DNA from: Isochrysis galbana
Taxonomy: Eukaryota; Haptophyta; Isochrysidales; Isochrysidaceae
NCBI GenBank assembly: GCA_018136815.1
Contig: CM030934.1
Span: forward strand, 3,177,070-3,241,069
Direction of reading: 5' to 3'
Length of the DNA: 64,000 nucleotides
Shown here: in pieces, positions 55,101 to 64,000 of the stretch
How positions within the stretch are numbered: the stretch's first letter is position 1
Layout: every line of letters starts with the position of its first letter
The notes under the pieces: model-generated
What the model saw: only the letters and a program-made list of their open reading frames with translations
Told to the model about the DNA's origin: nothing
The model's database searches: none
Program-made: the position numbers and the translations under genes

Positions 55101-55853
55101 GGCCGGCCCTGAGGTAGGGTCTGGAGAGCGCGGGCGTGCGCCGATAGCACGCCGCTGCGCCACGCAAAGCCGCTCGCTGCGCTGCGAGGCAAGCGCCCTC
55201 GCGAGCGCCTCGTCGTCGAGCGGCAGAGGCTCCGCGGTCACACGAGAAGCGCGGCGCCCGTCCTCGTCGGCAACGCCGACGGACGAGGCGGACCCATCGT
55301 CTGAGGCCGTAGCAGCTTGCTTGGCAGAGGAGGCTGTGGCGCTAGCGTCAGCTGCCGCTCCAGCGATCGGCCCCGGTCTAGCCGTGCGAGCCCCGCCCTC
55401 GATCAAGGCAGCAGCAGCCGCCCGCCTCTCGCCTCTCAGCGCCTCAAGCGCCGTGGAGAGGTCCTCCCCGCCCGCGAGCGAGCCAGCTGCCCTGCCTTTG
55501 CCCCTCGCTACCCTCTCCGCCGCACCACCCTCCGCATCCGCAGGCGGATCCATCGCCCTGCGCGCGCTCCTCTGCGCGGCGAGGCCGAAGGTGAGGGAGC
55601 CAGCTGCTCCTTCCCCACCGCCCACAGCGGCTTCTCCTCGCCGTGCCGCCCCGCCCGCCGCCGCTCTCTCGCTAATCAGAGCGACGACCTCGCTCTCGTC
55701 GTAGATCTGTAGCTGCTCCTCCTCCTCCTCCTCCTCAACGAGAGATCCATCAGCCCAGAGGAGCGAGGGGCCAACAGCAGATGCAGGCTCCCCATCAGAG
55801 CCGCCGAGCGAGGGAGCGGGGAAGCTATCGAGGCTGCTCGCGCTCGACGCCAT
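52106..55853 (-). CDS. ERCC6: SNF2-family ATPase, Cockayne syndrome B (ERCC6/Rad26) type, three exons
   Basis: Exons 55853-54213, 54101-53802 and 53695-52106 are all phase 0 and give 1176 residues. The acidic, low-complexity N-terminus (~1-390) precedes the SNF2 core: Walker [10 protein letters not shown] near residue 420, DEGH near 531, [33 protein letters not shown], then [20 protein letters not shown] near 826. The C-terminus carries [19 protein letters not shown] and a winged-helix-like end, as in CSB. CSB remodels chromatin and stalled RNA polymerase II in transcription-coupled repair. The first intron uses CAG|GCGCGC, a GC donor; no GT donor gives the needed phase. The start codon follows a pyrimidine tract read as purine on the coding strand. 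Confidence 0.92.
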
Positions 55854-56340
55854 CGGTGAGGCGCGACGGGAACCCTCAGCGGAGCGGCGACGCCTACCCC
55901 TCCCCACACACCACCACACCCTTCCTCCCTCCTCTCTCCCTCCCTCTCTCTCTCTCCCACCCTCCCTTCCCCCCTCTCGCCACCCACCCACCCTCTCCCT
56001 TCCCCCTTCCCCACGTGCGTGCTTCCCGGGAAGAAGAAGCTTCTGAGAAGAGAGAAGGAGGAGGAGGAGACTTTATACTCGGTACAAAGAGAGAGACAAA
56101 AATAGTCCTCGTGTGACAATAGCTCGGAGCTTCCTTGTCTCCAACAGTGCACAGTGCTGTTGGTGGCACTTGTTGTTTGGCCCAGCCTTTGTCGGGCCCA
56201 CTGCCCAGCGACTGTGAGAAGAGCAGTGTAGATCAGAGTTACCAGTGGAGGCTAGCTAGCGCAACGAGTGCATGACGGTGAGCACGTTACACCTTATTAC
56301 CGCTACACTCCGGAGTCCGGAGCTCCGGAGTTGAACCACT
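55854..56340. other. Upstream region of the CSB-like gene
   Basis: 55900-55990 is C/T-rich on the plus strand. No separate gene seen. TA at 56343-56344 borders a TA-element end. Confidence 0.5.
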
Positions 56341-56344
56341 CCTA

Positions 56345-56770
56345 AGAGGGTGCAACCTCAAGTTTGGGTGTTTTTCGGCAACTACCCCCATATGGACGCT
56401 TTAAGTTCTACTTGCAGGACCCCCACATTATAGTACAAAAGTGCGGGTCTCAGGTATGGTAAGTGCAACCACAGGTTTGGTTGTTTTTTCGGCAACTACC
56501 CCCGTGTGGACGGTATAAGTTCGACCCCCTCATTAAGGTACAAAAGTACAGGGCTATGCGATTTGACCGCAAAAAAAAGGGACATCGCAGTCAGGCCCGC
56601 CCTTCCACCGCGCCCTCGCTCCTCTCCAACCAAACCAAAGCAGGTGGTTGCACCCCACCCCACCGTACGAAGGCGCGCAGGCGTCCCATAGGCGGGAGGA
56701 GAGGCGTCCCACAGAGGCGGGCGGGCGGGGAGGCGCGCCAACGTCTCCTGACCGGGGGGGCCCACGCGTT
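56345..56770 (-). repeat. Right arm of the TA-element family, with its first ~115 bp in tandem
   Basis: AGAGGGTGCAACCTCAAG at 56345 is preceded by TA. The first ~115 bp are repeated from 56463 (AAGTGCAACCACAGGTTTGG). The second copy continues through CGATTTGACCGC and GGGACATCGCAG, and the shared GCAGGCGTCCCATAGGCGGG region, to about 56770, inverse to 15560-15896. Confidence 0.8.
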
Positions 56771-57064
56771 CGCGCCCAGCGTTGATCCGAAATCTTGAGA
56801 GCTGGTGTGTGGGGTGTTCACCTCTCACCTCCGCCTTCACCGCAAAGGCGTGCGCCGAGGCCGCTGGGCCATGAATTTGGCTCCTAGGGCGGAACTTTTT
56901 CATGTGATGAGTTGTTGTGGGTCGCCCTATGCAAGCTGAGTGAGGGGCCGAGAAAGCGCCAGCGGCGCGCGCAGTCGCGTTCGAAAGTTGGGCACTCCGG
57001 CCCTTTCGCCTTTCGGCCCGTAGCCTTGGTCTTGGTCTTGTTGTCGGTGTTGCCATTGCCATTG
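56771..57064. other. Intergenic between two repeats
   Basis: No coding signal. Sequence may be interior of a degraded TA element. Confidence 0.3.
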
Positions 57065-57320
57065 CCAACCTACTTTTATTAGTGGGGATCAATGGGGGCC
57101 TCGCGCCCCCTCTCTCCATCCATCGCGGACACCCCCCGGGACCCGGGGTGGGCCCGTACAATCACAATCAACCTCAGCCCCTGCTTTCTGGCAGGGGCTG
57201 GGCATTCAACAATCTGACCCAGACCCCAAGTGGGCGCGGGTCGTGAGCCGCACTCCCACGCCCGCGTTGGGCCTGCCCTCGAGCTGACTCCCCCCCCTTC
57301 CTTGGTCCCCAGCCACATCT
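57065..57320 (-). repeat. GC-rich dispersed repeat, copy 4 (inverted)
   Basis: Starts CCAACCTACTTTTATTAGTG and contains CGCGCCCCCTCTCTCCATCC and CCCCTGCTTTCTGGCAGGGG, the inverse of 21690-21810. Confidence 0.65.
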
Positions 57321-57329
57321 ACGAACCGG

Positions 57330-58027
57330 AGTGTCCCCAGGCCCACGTACTCCAGCGATCTAACTATCTCACATTGAAATGGGGGAACGCGGAACGCGTA
57401 CGAAGGGCGAAGGGCCAGCCGGAATGGCCTACCCGTTACTGCAGGAGTGGGGTGAGAAGCAAAGAAGTCGCCGCCGACCGTATGAACAACGTCTTGGTCT
57501 TGTGCTGACATACATTTCGCGCTCTTCTCTTCTCTTGTTCTTGTTTGTTACCCAAAAGCCGCACGCACGGCGACAAACAAGCGAACCTTTCTCTCCCCAC
57601 ACAGCACAGCTCCAGATTGTCACTGCCTTTTGTGCCCGCAAAACACCTGACCCCCTCGTTGGGGGTGGCATATATATAATAGCCGAGAGACCCGACTCAG
57701 AACATAACTGAGACGAGCACCACCGCGGCTAGACAAGTACCCATAGAAACAAACAATCGACCACCACGTGCGAGAGAGACGTAATAGTCCGCCCACCAGA
57801 CACACGACCACACTAGACCAATAACAGGCCTGACCGGAACCCGCGCTCTGAACCAGACTCGTGGTAGCGCACCCGAGCCGAACCCCGGATACCGAAGACA
57901 AAGGAATGAAGGGGGGAAGGGGAGGAGGTGGAGGAAAGGGAAGTTAAGGGCGGTGTCAGAAGGGATGGGGAAGTACCCTAATATAGTACTACTAGGTGTG
58001 TAGCCCAGAATCTTCAGATTTTTTTTT
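57330..58027 (+). mobile_element. Degraded non-LTR retrotransposon 3' part ending in an oligo(T) run
   Basis: A frame near 57378 reads LKWGNAE and then, shifted, GPAGMAYPLLQEW, matching LKWGNAYDGPADLAYPLPQEY of the 27.9-kb fragment. The 3' end is GTGTGTAGCCCAGAATCTTC followed by AGATTTTTTTT at 58017-58027. The inverse of this tail occurs at 44907-44985. Confidence 0.55.
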
Positions 58028-58399
58028 GTGCCCGCGAAACACACCCAGACGTAGACGAGGCGCAAAACGACAAGTGCGAAGACAAGGGCTGAGGGGAGAG
58101 AAGAATGCATTCCGCTACTTGCGCACTCTTGCACGCAACGACGAGCCCGCATAGGAGCGGAGGCGTCTAGTCATGCTTGCGGCATCTTATAATGCGTGCG
58201 TGCATTCGAGTTTGAACATGGGCAAGGAGGGGCACAGCGATGAAGGCCGGAGCGTACTGGCTAAACCTTCTATGCTCGAGCTCAAGCATGTGCCAAACTG
58301 AAGGCCATTACCATACCCTCTATACACCACTTTAGGATCTCGACGTTGCAAGGTGCTCATTGAATGCCTGTCGTGTCCCAGGCTCACATCGTTGACGAG
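58028..58399. other. Intergenic, no gene seen
   Basis: Separates the retrotransposon tail from the 3' end of the next minus-strand gene. No coding signal. Confidence 0.4.
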
Positions 58400-59146
58400 T
58401 CAGGCCTTGGCGTCGGCCTCCTTTCCCGTGCCTTTCTCTTCCGTTTCCTCCTCGGCCTCTTCCCCCCCAAGAAACGCCTTGAGCTCGTCCCACAACTTTT
58501 GTCTGGCCTCACCCTGCGCCACGTGATGGGCATTGCAACGGCCGGTGAATGCGGCACACGGCTACGTCATTTGATTGAGCAGGATGGTATGATTGTTCAG
58601 TTGCTCGGCCAAAGGACCCAGCGCGCACCTCCAACGCGCCAACAAGCTTTGCTGAATACTCCTTGCCGTCGCTCGCAAACCAGAGGCGCACGACGCAATC
58701 ATCTCCCTCGGGCAACGGCAGTGCATGTTTGTCCTCGATGTATATTGGCGGGCCCTTGCCTACCAGACGGCACGAATGGAACTCTGAGAGCGCACGGCAT
58801 GCACGCAACCCCCACCCAGCGTGTCGCTTCGCTCGCGAGCGGGCGCACCAATGCGCCGTCTGAGGTCTGCAGCACAGTCGGCCTTCCGCACTCCCGCCAC
58901 ATACTCCTCAAACTGCTTCGCGAGGAGCCTGCGGACCACGGGTTCAGAGAAGAGGCAGGCCGACCAGCGGAGCGAGGGAGACGACTGGAACTCGACGTAG
59001 TTCTCCTCCGTCAGCTCCTCCATCGTGGCGAGGCACTCGGAGTCTGGCAGCGGAGCACCGTGTGCGGCGCCAGAGGGAGGGAGCTCGACGGGGCCTTCCT
59101 CGCTCACCGCGAGGTTGCTCACGGCGGCAGTCACCGCGTCCTCCAT
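58400..59146 (-). CDS. Conserved-looking protein of unknown function, three exons, 188 aa
   Basis: Exons 59146-58849, 58783-58629 and 58513-58400 join in phase (phase 1, then 0). Both donors are GTGCGC; acceptors are CTCAG and GCGCAG. Sequence blocks are EELTEENYVEFQSSPSLRWS, VVRRLLAKQFEEYVAGVRKA, EFHSCRLVGKGPPIYIEDKH, then DDCVVRLWFASDGKEYSAKL and VGALE, a helical EARQKLWDELKAFL, and an acidic Lys/Glu/Ala tail. There is no signal peptide or membrane segment, so a soluble cytosolic or nuclear protein is likely. I do not recognise the family. A CT-rich tract on the coding strand lies 15-100 bp upstream of the start codon. Confidence 0.7.
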
Positions 59147-60125
59147 GCCGACAAAGCGTGCTAGGCAGGCAGGGGAAGAGGAGGAGAGAGGAGAGAGAGG
59201 AGAAAGGAGAGAGGAAGGGGAGAGGAAGAGGGGGAGATCGAGGAGGAGTCAAGAGAGAGGATGGTGGGGTGCACTCTATCTTTATGTTCTTTAACCCTAG
59301 AATAGCTATGTGCCTTGAAAGCACTTTTCTATTTCTATGCTCGTGAACGTGAAGTGTGCAGGGGAGGCCGGTGCCACTATTTTTTTGGCTGGGAGGCTAG
59401 CACATAAGCAGATGGGAACCCCCTAGACAGCCTAGGATATGAAAAAAAACCATTAACATGATCGTCTCGCGCGTGGCCGTGTGCTTCTGCTATGCTACAT
59501 GCTACCACGCCTCCATTCCCATTCCTTCATTCCTCATTCCTTCCTTTCTCCTGCTTTCCCTTTCCCCTTTCCCCATTCAAGAAAAAAAAACCTTTTAATA
59601 GTCTCGCCCCGCGCGTGGCCTTGGGATCAGCTACAGTAGCCACGCCCATTTCCCTTCCTCTCCCTCACTTCCCGCCTTGCGGCATCTCCCCTTGTGCTCT
59701 ATGTCTACGTAGGGGCCCAGGTCGTGGGAGGGGCTGAGTTGGACGGGGTGCACCGGCCCCCAGTGGAGTGTTCTCGCCTTCCTCCTGTGCCTCTGAGTGG
59801 CCCGTTTCTTCCATGTGCTGGCGTGCGTGTCACGACGTTAATATTTTGTCGCTCGTTATCGGCGTTCTTCGCTGAGGCTGAGGGATTTCCCCACTCGAGA
59901 AAAACTATTGTTATTGTTATAGTTTATAGTTTGACCTATGCCTATGGCCTATGGATAGGGCGGTCATACGGTCATACGTCATACGCTCAACAAAAAAAGT
60001 GTCGAAATTTCAACGAGCTCCATAGGCCACAAAACTTTCAGCTAAGGCTAGTATAGTGATAGTGATGGGGAGTACATAGTACTACATATCCGAAGTCTTG
60101 TTGGTCCTAGTCCTAGGTGCTAGGT
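59147..60125. other. Intergenic, low-complexity and repeat debris
   Basis: 59165-59245 is purine-rich. Two partial repeats share AAAAAAACC followed by TTAATA/TAACA and TCTCGC.CGCGTGGCC (near 59445, 59583 and also 21836). No gene seen. Confidence 0.4.
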
Positions 60126-60130
60126 GAGTG

Positions 60131-60225
60131 AGAAGGTGCAACTCGAAGTTCCCTTTTTTGTCACACCCCTCCCGTCTGTTTAGGTACACAATTTTTATTG
60201 ACTCCTGCTAACTTGGACACTATTT
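60131..60225 (+). repeat. Solo left end of the TA-element family
   Basis: AGAAGGTGCAACTCGAAGTT, TTGTCACACCCCTCCCGTCT and GTTTAGGTACACAATTTTTA match 13871-13965. A right end in matching orientation lies at 62118-62253, so 60131-62253 may be a degraded full copy, though its flanks are not TA. Confidence 0.7.
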
Positions 60226-60404
60226 CCACGTACCACGTACTCCGTACTCCGTTTGACCACCTTGTTTGCGCCACGAAGTCTGCGGGAGATGCAAACAAGC
60301 CGCAAGCCGCAAGGCGGGAGGTGGTTGTTCTCCGTTCTCCGACTCTTTCTGTGTTGATGATTGCGCTAGTCGGCGTTTGTTGCAGGTGGGGGTAGGCGTG
60401 TCGC

Positions 60405-60470
60405 CTCGTGATCCTATACTTTTGTACTTTAACGAGGGGGTGTCGAACTTATACCGTCTGGTGTGCCTTG
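60405..60470 (+). repeat. Partial right-arm piece of the TA-element family
   Basis: GTGATCCTATACTTTTGTAC then GTCGAACTTATACCGTC matches 43168-43225. Confidence 0.6.
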
Positions 60471-60560
60471 GGCGTGCACGGCCGATGTGGCTCTGAAAAG
60501 GTTTTGGAGCGAGGAGGTGATGCCAACACGACGAACACTCGGTGGTGAGCGGGATGCAAA

Positions 60561-60776
60561 ATGACCATCTTCATCTTCTTCGAGGCCGGCTTGAAAGGCA
60601 AAAGCGCGACCATCAATGGCCCGTCGATGCTCAGCTCAGAAGACGTGCGATGGGAAGACGTCGACCTACAGGCCATCGGGTGGACTCAACCAGTGCGCTC
60701 CTTGAAAATCGAGTGTCGTCCGGACTCAGCAGCGGCCAAACGAGATAACAAATTTCAATCTGAAGTAACTAAATAA
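60561..60776 (+). CDS. Short unknown ORF, 71 aa
   Basis: Reads MTIFIFFEAGLKGKSATING through SEDVRWEDVDLQAIGWTQ to TAA. Composition is protein-like, but it is an isolated fragment between repeat pieces and I do not recognise it. Confidence 0.25.
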   Translation: MTIFIFFEAGLKGKSATINGPSMLSSEDVRWEDVDLQAIGWTQPVRSLKIECRPDSAAAKRDNKFQSEVTK

Positions 60777-60929
60777 AGTATTCGCAAAGGCGGCCGCATT
60801 TTTGGTCGGAGGTGCGTTGAGCACACATAGGGCCTTGGCGATCGAGTCGTGGCTGCACTTGAAGAGGAGGTCCGTCTCTCGTGCAAGGCAGGCGCGAGCA
60901 TGATCGATGTCGCCCGCAGCTTCCTGATG

Positions 60930-61768
60930 GCCAACCGAGAATAGCTACGGCGAATCGTTTTGCTGACGATCCAACATGTCGCTTTTGCGGCATAGCACCC
61001 GAGAGTTCCACGCATTTAGCCTCCTGTATCGCGACGGAGCCCGTTTTCGAATTCATAGAGGGACTTTTAGGGATTAACCTTAGGCCGGGATCTGAAGTAG
61101 CCCAGCGTCTTTTCTGCTATCAAGTGGATAGACCGCATCCCTCCTCGGGATACTTAGGTATCCTGGCATGGAGGTATATCCTAACGGACTTCTATAACAT
61201 ACAATACGGTAACGCGGACGGGAGGTCCGCTAAGTCGATCTTAAGAGCGATCCTTGCGAGATACCACTTACTAGTAACGGCGAAAGTCGGATTCTTTCAG
61301 CGACTAAAGAAATAACGAGAAAATATGGGGCTACACGCCCCGAGCAACAAACATATTAAGAAAATGATAAGCCCTCTCTACGCGGTGGATAAAGACTTCA
61401 ACCTAGAAATATCGGAAGACCTCCGGCAGGCGGCGGGAGGTCTGGATATGCGCAACATCGCCTAGAGTAGTTTAACCTCTCTTAATAGAGACCCCAGCGG
61501 ACAGCAAGAGGGACGCTAGGGGATATAAGAGAAGGAAATTCAAGCCGAGCCGGAGCAAAGGAGAAGCCATAGTCTCCCGCCCCCTTCTCTCCAACCCCTG
61601 GCCGAAGCAGCGCGCGCGGTCTCCCCGGAACCAGCTTCTCCGCTAAAGAGGGAACTGGGGAAGGGGAAGGGGGTTGTTAGGGGTTAAGGGTGGGCGGTAG
61701 GGAGGTCCACAAGCACACTGCCTCATGTCGCACACGTAGCGGAGATTTTTAAGAAGATTTTTTTTTTT
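60930..61768 (+). mobile_element. 5'-truncated non-LTR retrotransposon, ORF2 C-terminus and 3' UTR
   Basis: Encodes the finger CRFCGIAPESSTHLASC, then EFIEGLLGINLRPGSEVAQR and SGYLGILAWRYILTDFYN, stops at 61313, and continues in another frame with homology (APSNKHIKKMISPLYAVDK) to about 61465. The 3' UTR (61500-61768) matches the copies at 46.6, 63.0 and, inverted, 39.8 kb, and ends AAGAAGA plus an 11-12 base T run. Confidence 0.88.
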
Positions 61769-62060
61769 CATAAAGTTCATACAAGGAATCTTTGCGCTGC
61801 ATAAGGCACTGTGCGCCTGTGACCTGGTTTCGCAGTTGTTTAGTGGCAAATTCTAGCATTTGTTTTGCCGAATTCAGTTGCAGAACTACGTGAAGTTCAT
61901 CGACTGGCGTTTTCGCAATTGTGTAATACATATCAGCCGACAATGAGCTTAAATTACTCGCAATTCTAATTGCCAGTGTCCACTCGTTGGCGCCAATGGC
62001 ATCATTGCATTTTTATAAAGTTCAAACAAGAAGTCTTTAGGCATCATCATCTGATATGTC
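61769..62060 (-). pseudogene. AT-rich unknown coding remnant
   Basis: On the minus strand, NDAIGANEWTLAIRIASNLS continues to ADMYYTIAKTPVDELHVVLQ and ends RKDSLYELYEKK at the retrotransposon's T run. A similar segment, KDFLFELYKNAMM, precedes it in another frame, so a short tandem duplication (AAGTTCA.ACAAG.A.TCTTT at 61773 and 62018) is present. Composition resembles the AT-rich hydroxylase rather than host genes; a viral origin is possible. Confidence 0.4.
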
Positions 62061-62117
62061 ACCGGTGACATGTGGAATACTTACTACATACTGGTACAAA
62101 AAAAAGATTACTGGCTG

Positions 62118-62253
62118 CGATGTCCCCTTTTCTGCGGTCAAACCGCATACTGCAAGTCTGTACCTGAATAAGGGGGTCCTTCAAGTAGAACTTATACCGT
62201 CCACACGGGGGGCACTTGCCAAAAAAACAACCAAACCTGAGGTTGCACCCTCT
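62118..62253 (+). repeat. Right end of the TA-element family
   Basis: GCGATGTCCCCTTTTCTGCG, CTTCAAGTAGAACTTATACC and CCAAACCTGAGGTTGCACCC then TCT match 15762-15896 closely. It is followed directly by the retrotransposon at 62254. Confidence 0.8.
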
Positions 62254-63106
62254 AGTCTCGAAGCTCCGCCGCATTGCACACATTGCACGCCGAATTTGTT
62301 TGGTTGTCGCAGAGGTTGTTGGGCTGGCTCCTTCAGTTTGAGTCCATGCGTGGCTTCTGCATACGACTTGGGCGCATGGGCATGGGTTGTTGGTTGGTTG
62401 GAGGGAGCAAAGGCTCCAAGGATTGATTGTTGTGTCAAGTGCCCGCCCCCGAGGGGTGCACTGCTGGTAGGAGTTACCGCCATGGGGGTGGCAGCAATGC
62501 TGCCACCCACCATGGGGAGTCCTTGATTGGGTGGCGAGACGGTGGAGCTGGGCGGCTGAGCCAGTTGCTGGCTCTGTTGCTCTGCAGGGAACAGGGCACG
62601 GCCTGTTCCCTGCTTCTGGGGCTGATGGGGAGGCGAGGGTGGCGGAGCCATGTCGACGTCGGTGTCTGGTGGGGCAGAGGCCTGCGAGCGCTTCGGCTCT
62701 GGCGGCTTGGGGCGGCCCCGTTGGGGCGTCGTGGCGGCAGGGGGCTGGGAGAGGAGAGCGGTCGGTGCGCGCTCCATCGCTGAAACTATAACGATAATTT
62801 TTGAGTCAACCAAGTATAAACTTAGTTGACAGCAAGAGAGATTCTATGAGGTATACGAGAAGGTGATACAAGCCGAGCCAGAGCAAAGGAGAAACCATAG
62901 TCTCCCGCCCGCTTCCCTCCAACTCCTGGCCGAAGCAGCGCGCGCGGCCTCCCCGGTCCCCGGAACCAGCTTCTCCGCTACAGAGGGAACTGGGGAAGGG
63001 GAAGGGGGAAGGGGGTTGTTAGGGGTTAAGGTTGGGTAGTAGGGAGGTCCACGAGCACACTGCCTCATGCCGCACACGTAGCGGAGATTTTTAAGAAGAT
63101 TTTTTT
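62254..63106. mobile_element. Non-LTR retrotransposon with inverted 5' part
   Basis: 62829-62254 is the 5' UTR and ORF1 start on the minus strand (ATG at 62777, MERAPTALLSQPPAATTP). 62829-63106 is the family 3' UTR on the plus strand, ending TTTTTAAGAAGATTTTTTT. The two meet at GACAGCAAGAG, a sequence also present in the 61.5-kb 3' UTR. This is the arrangement produced by twin priming; two separate insertions are the alternative. Confidence 0.7.
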
Positions 63107-63694
63107 ATTTTTCTTAGCCCTTTGCCTTTGCGACTTTAGATTTTAGCGTCTTTTGTCAGTTGTCAGTATTTGGTTACGTTTTGTTGTGGGGGCGGGGGGG
63201 GGGGGGGGGGGCGGGCTGGGTCCTAATGGGCCCCGGATATGTGCTTGTTGGGTGTACTCTATTGGGAAGTTTCAACGCACTGAAAGAAACTCCTCACAAA
63301 TTCCCTCAACTGCTCTGAGATGGTCCCTTTTTTTGTAGTATAATAAAAAACCCCTGCTCAACCGCCCTGTGATTTGCTCTCCCACAAAGACTGGACGGAC
63401 GCCGGAGAAGAGAGAGGGAGAGTGGAGAGTACGGTGGGAGGAAGAAGAGAGAGAAGGAGGAAGGGGGAGCAGATAGGAGAAGAGAAAGAGAGGGAGGGAG
63501 ATGAGGTAAGAGAGAGGGGGGGGGAGGGAGGGAGGGAGAGAGGGAGGGGGGGGCAGAGGTAGGGGAGAGAGGAGGAGGAAGGGGGAGCAGATAGGAGAGG
63601 AGAAAGAGAGGGATATGAGGTGAGAAAGAGAGGGGGGGAGGGAGGGAGAGGGAGGGGGGGGGAGAGGGAGGGAGAGAGAGGAAGGCGGGGCCCG
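63107..63694. other. G run and purine-rich promoter-side tract
   Basis: 63189-63213 is nearly pure G. 63400-63690 is purine-rich with imperfect tandem copies of GAGGAGGAAGGGGGAGCAGATAGGAG-like units (63447 and 63570). It runs into the next start codon. Confidence 0.6.
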
Positions 63695-64000
63695 ATGGGC
63701 CTGGTGGACCCTGAGCTTCTCGCTCGCGTGGCTGCCGGCGCGGCATTCGGCCTGGCGGTGTCTCGTTTGGCACAGTACTTGTCCGACCGTCAGCCCACGC
63801 TCTCGACCACCGCCGGTGCCGTCCTCGTCCACGCAAAGGCTCTGCCGCACTCACCAGGAGAAGCGGCGCGAGCGGCCGCAAATGCTTTCACTGCTGCCCC
63901 ACCCATGCAAACGCCGAGCCAAGCAGTCTTGGGGGACTCAAAGAGCGAAATCTTCCCGCTTTCCCTCCCTCCCGCCCCACCAACCCGCAAGCTAGGCCAC
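63695..64000 (+). CDS. N-terminal part of an unknown gene, cut by the window end
   Basis: ATG at 63695 opens a frame that is uninterrupted for 102 codons to the edge. It begins MGLVDPELLARVAAGAAFGL, a possible amphipathic or weakly hydrophobic N-terminus, followed by QYLSDRQPTLSTTAGAVLVH and a Pro/Ala-rich stretch. The purine tract before it resembles those upstream of other genes here. The product cannot be named. Confidence 0.45.
   Translation, partial: MGLVDPELLARVAAGAAFGLAVSRLAQYLSDRQPTLSTTAGAVLVHAKALPHSPGEAARAAANAFTAAPPMQTPSQAVLGDSKSEIFPLSLPPAPPTRKLGH

Noticed and set aside
60131-62253. A second complete TA-element copy
   Set aside because: Both ends are present in the right orientation, but the flanks are TG and AG rather than TA, and the interior is a mixture of other insertions. 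I kept the ends as separate repeats.

Overview
The window is nuclear DNA of a GC-rich unicellular alga. A haptophyte is the best guess. It has spliced eukaryotic genes (ARPC1, HRD1, a CSB/ERCC6-type SNF2 ATPase), a nuclear ftsZ of the kind that serves plastid division, a giant intron-free modular polyketide synthase, and introns whose donors are often GTGCG. The species assignment is inference: no rRNA or organelle marker is present, and I saw no tRNA, rRNA or CRISPR array.

Layout. 1-12457 (+) is the 3' end of a very large AT-less type I PKS (ER-KR-ACP / KS-DH-[KR structural]-ER-KR-ACP / KS-[KR structural]-cMT-dead KR-ACP-TE). 13635-16384 (+) is an AT-rich aspartyl/asparaginyl beta-hydroxylase gene split by a 2.0-kb TA-flanked TIR element. 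17856-20365 (-) encodes a membrane-anchored PAN/Apple plus cyclophilin-type protein. 24179-25897 (-) is ftsZ with a duplicated last exon. 30231-31725 (-) is ARPC1. 37174-39497 (+) is HRD1. 43894-44605 (-) is a DPY30-motif protein. 47941-49431 (+) is a single-pass membrane protein. 52106-55853 (-) is the CSB-like ATPase. 58400-59146 (-) is a three-exon gene of unknown function. 63695-64000 (+) is the start of a gene cut by the window edge. Exon borders were read by eye from phase and GT/GC..AG sites.

The gaps are packed with mobile DNA. At least nine pieces belong to one group of non-LTR retrotransposons (APE-type endonuclease, FADD reverse transcriptase, C-terminal CCHC finger). Most are internally deleted, and they end in an oligo(T) run on the coding strand. 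Two copies have clear target-site duplications. Two TIR elements are defined by their empty sites: excising each element with one duplication copy restores the interrupted reading frame. One is the TA-flanked element at 13871-15896. The other is a 1352-bp element at 40858-42209 made of GCTATC-centred palindromes, a long (GA)n core and 143-bp TIRs. Solo ends of the TA element recur at 43.2, 46.7, 56.3 and 62.2 kb. GC-rich ~0.3-0.4 kb repeats recur at 21.5, 29.0, 43.4 and 57.2 kb. Long purine/pyrimidine tracts sit just upstream of many genes.

The host genes do not form a pathway. They are ordinary single-copy eukaryotic functions (actin nucleation, ER-associated degradation, transcription-coupled repair, plastid division) scattered among transposons. 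The PKS and the interrupted hydroxylase are the accessory content.
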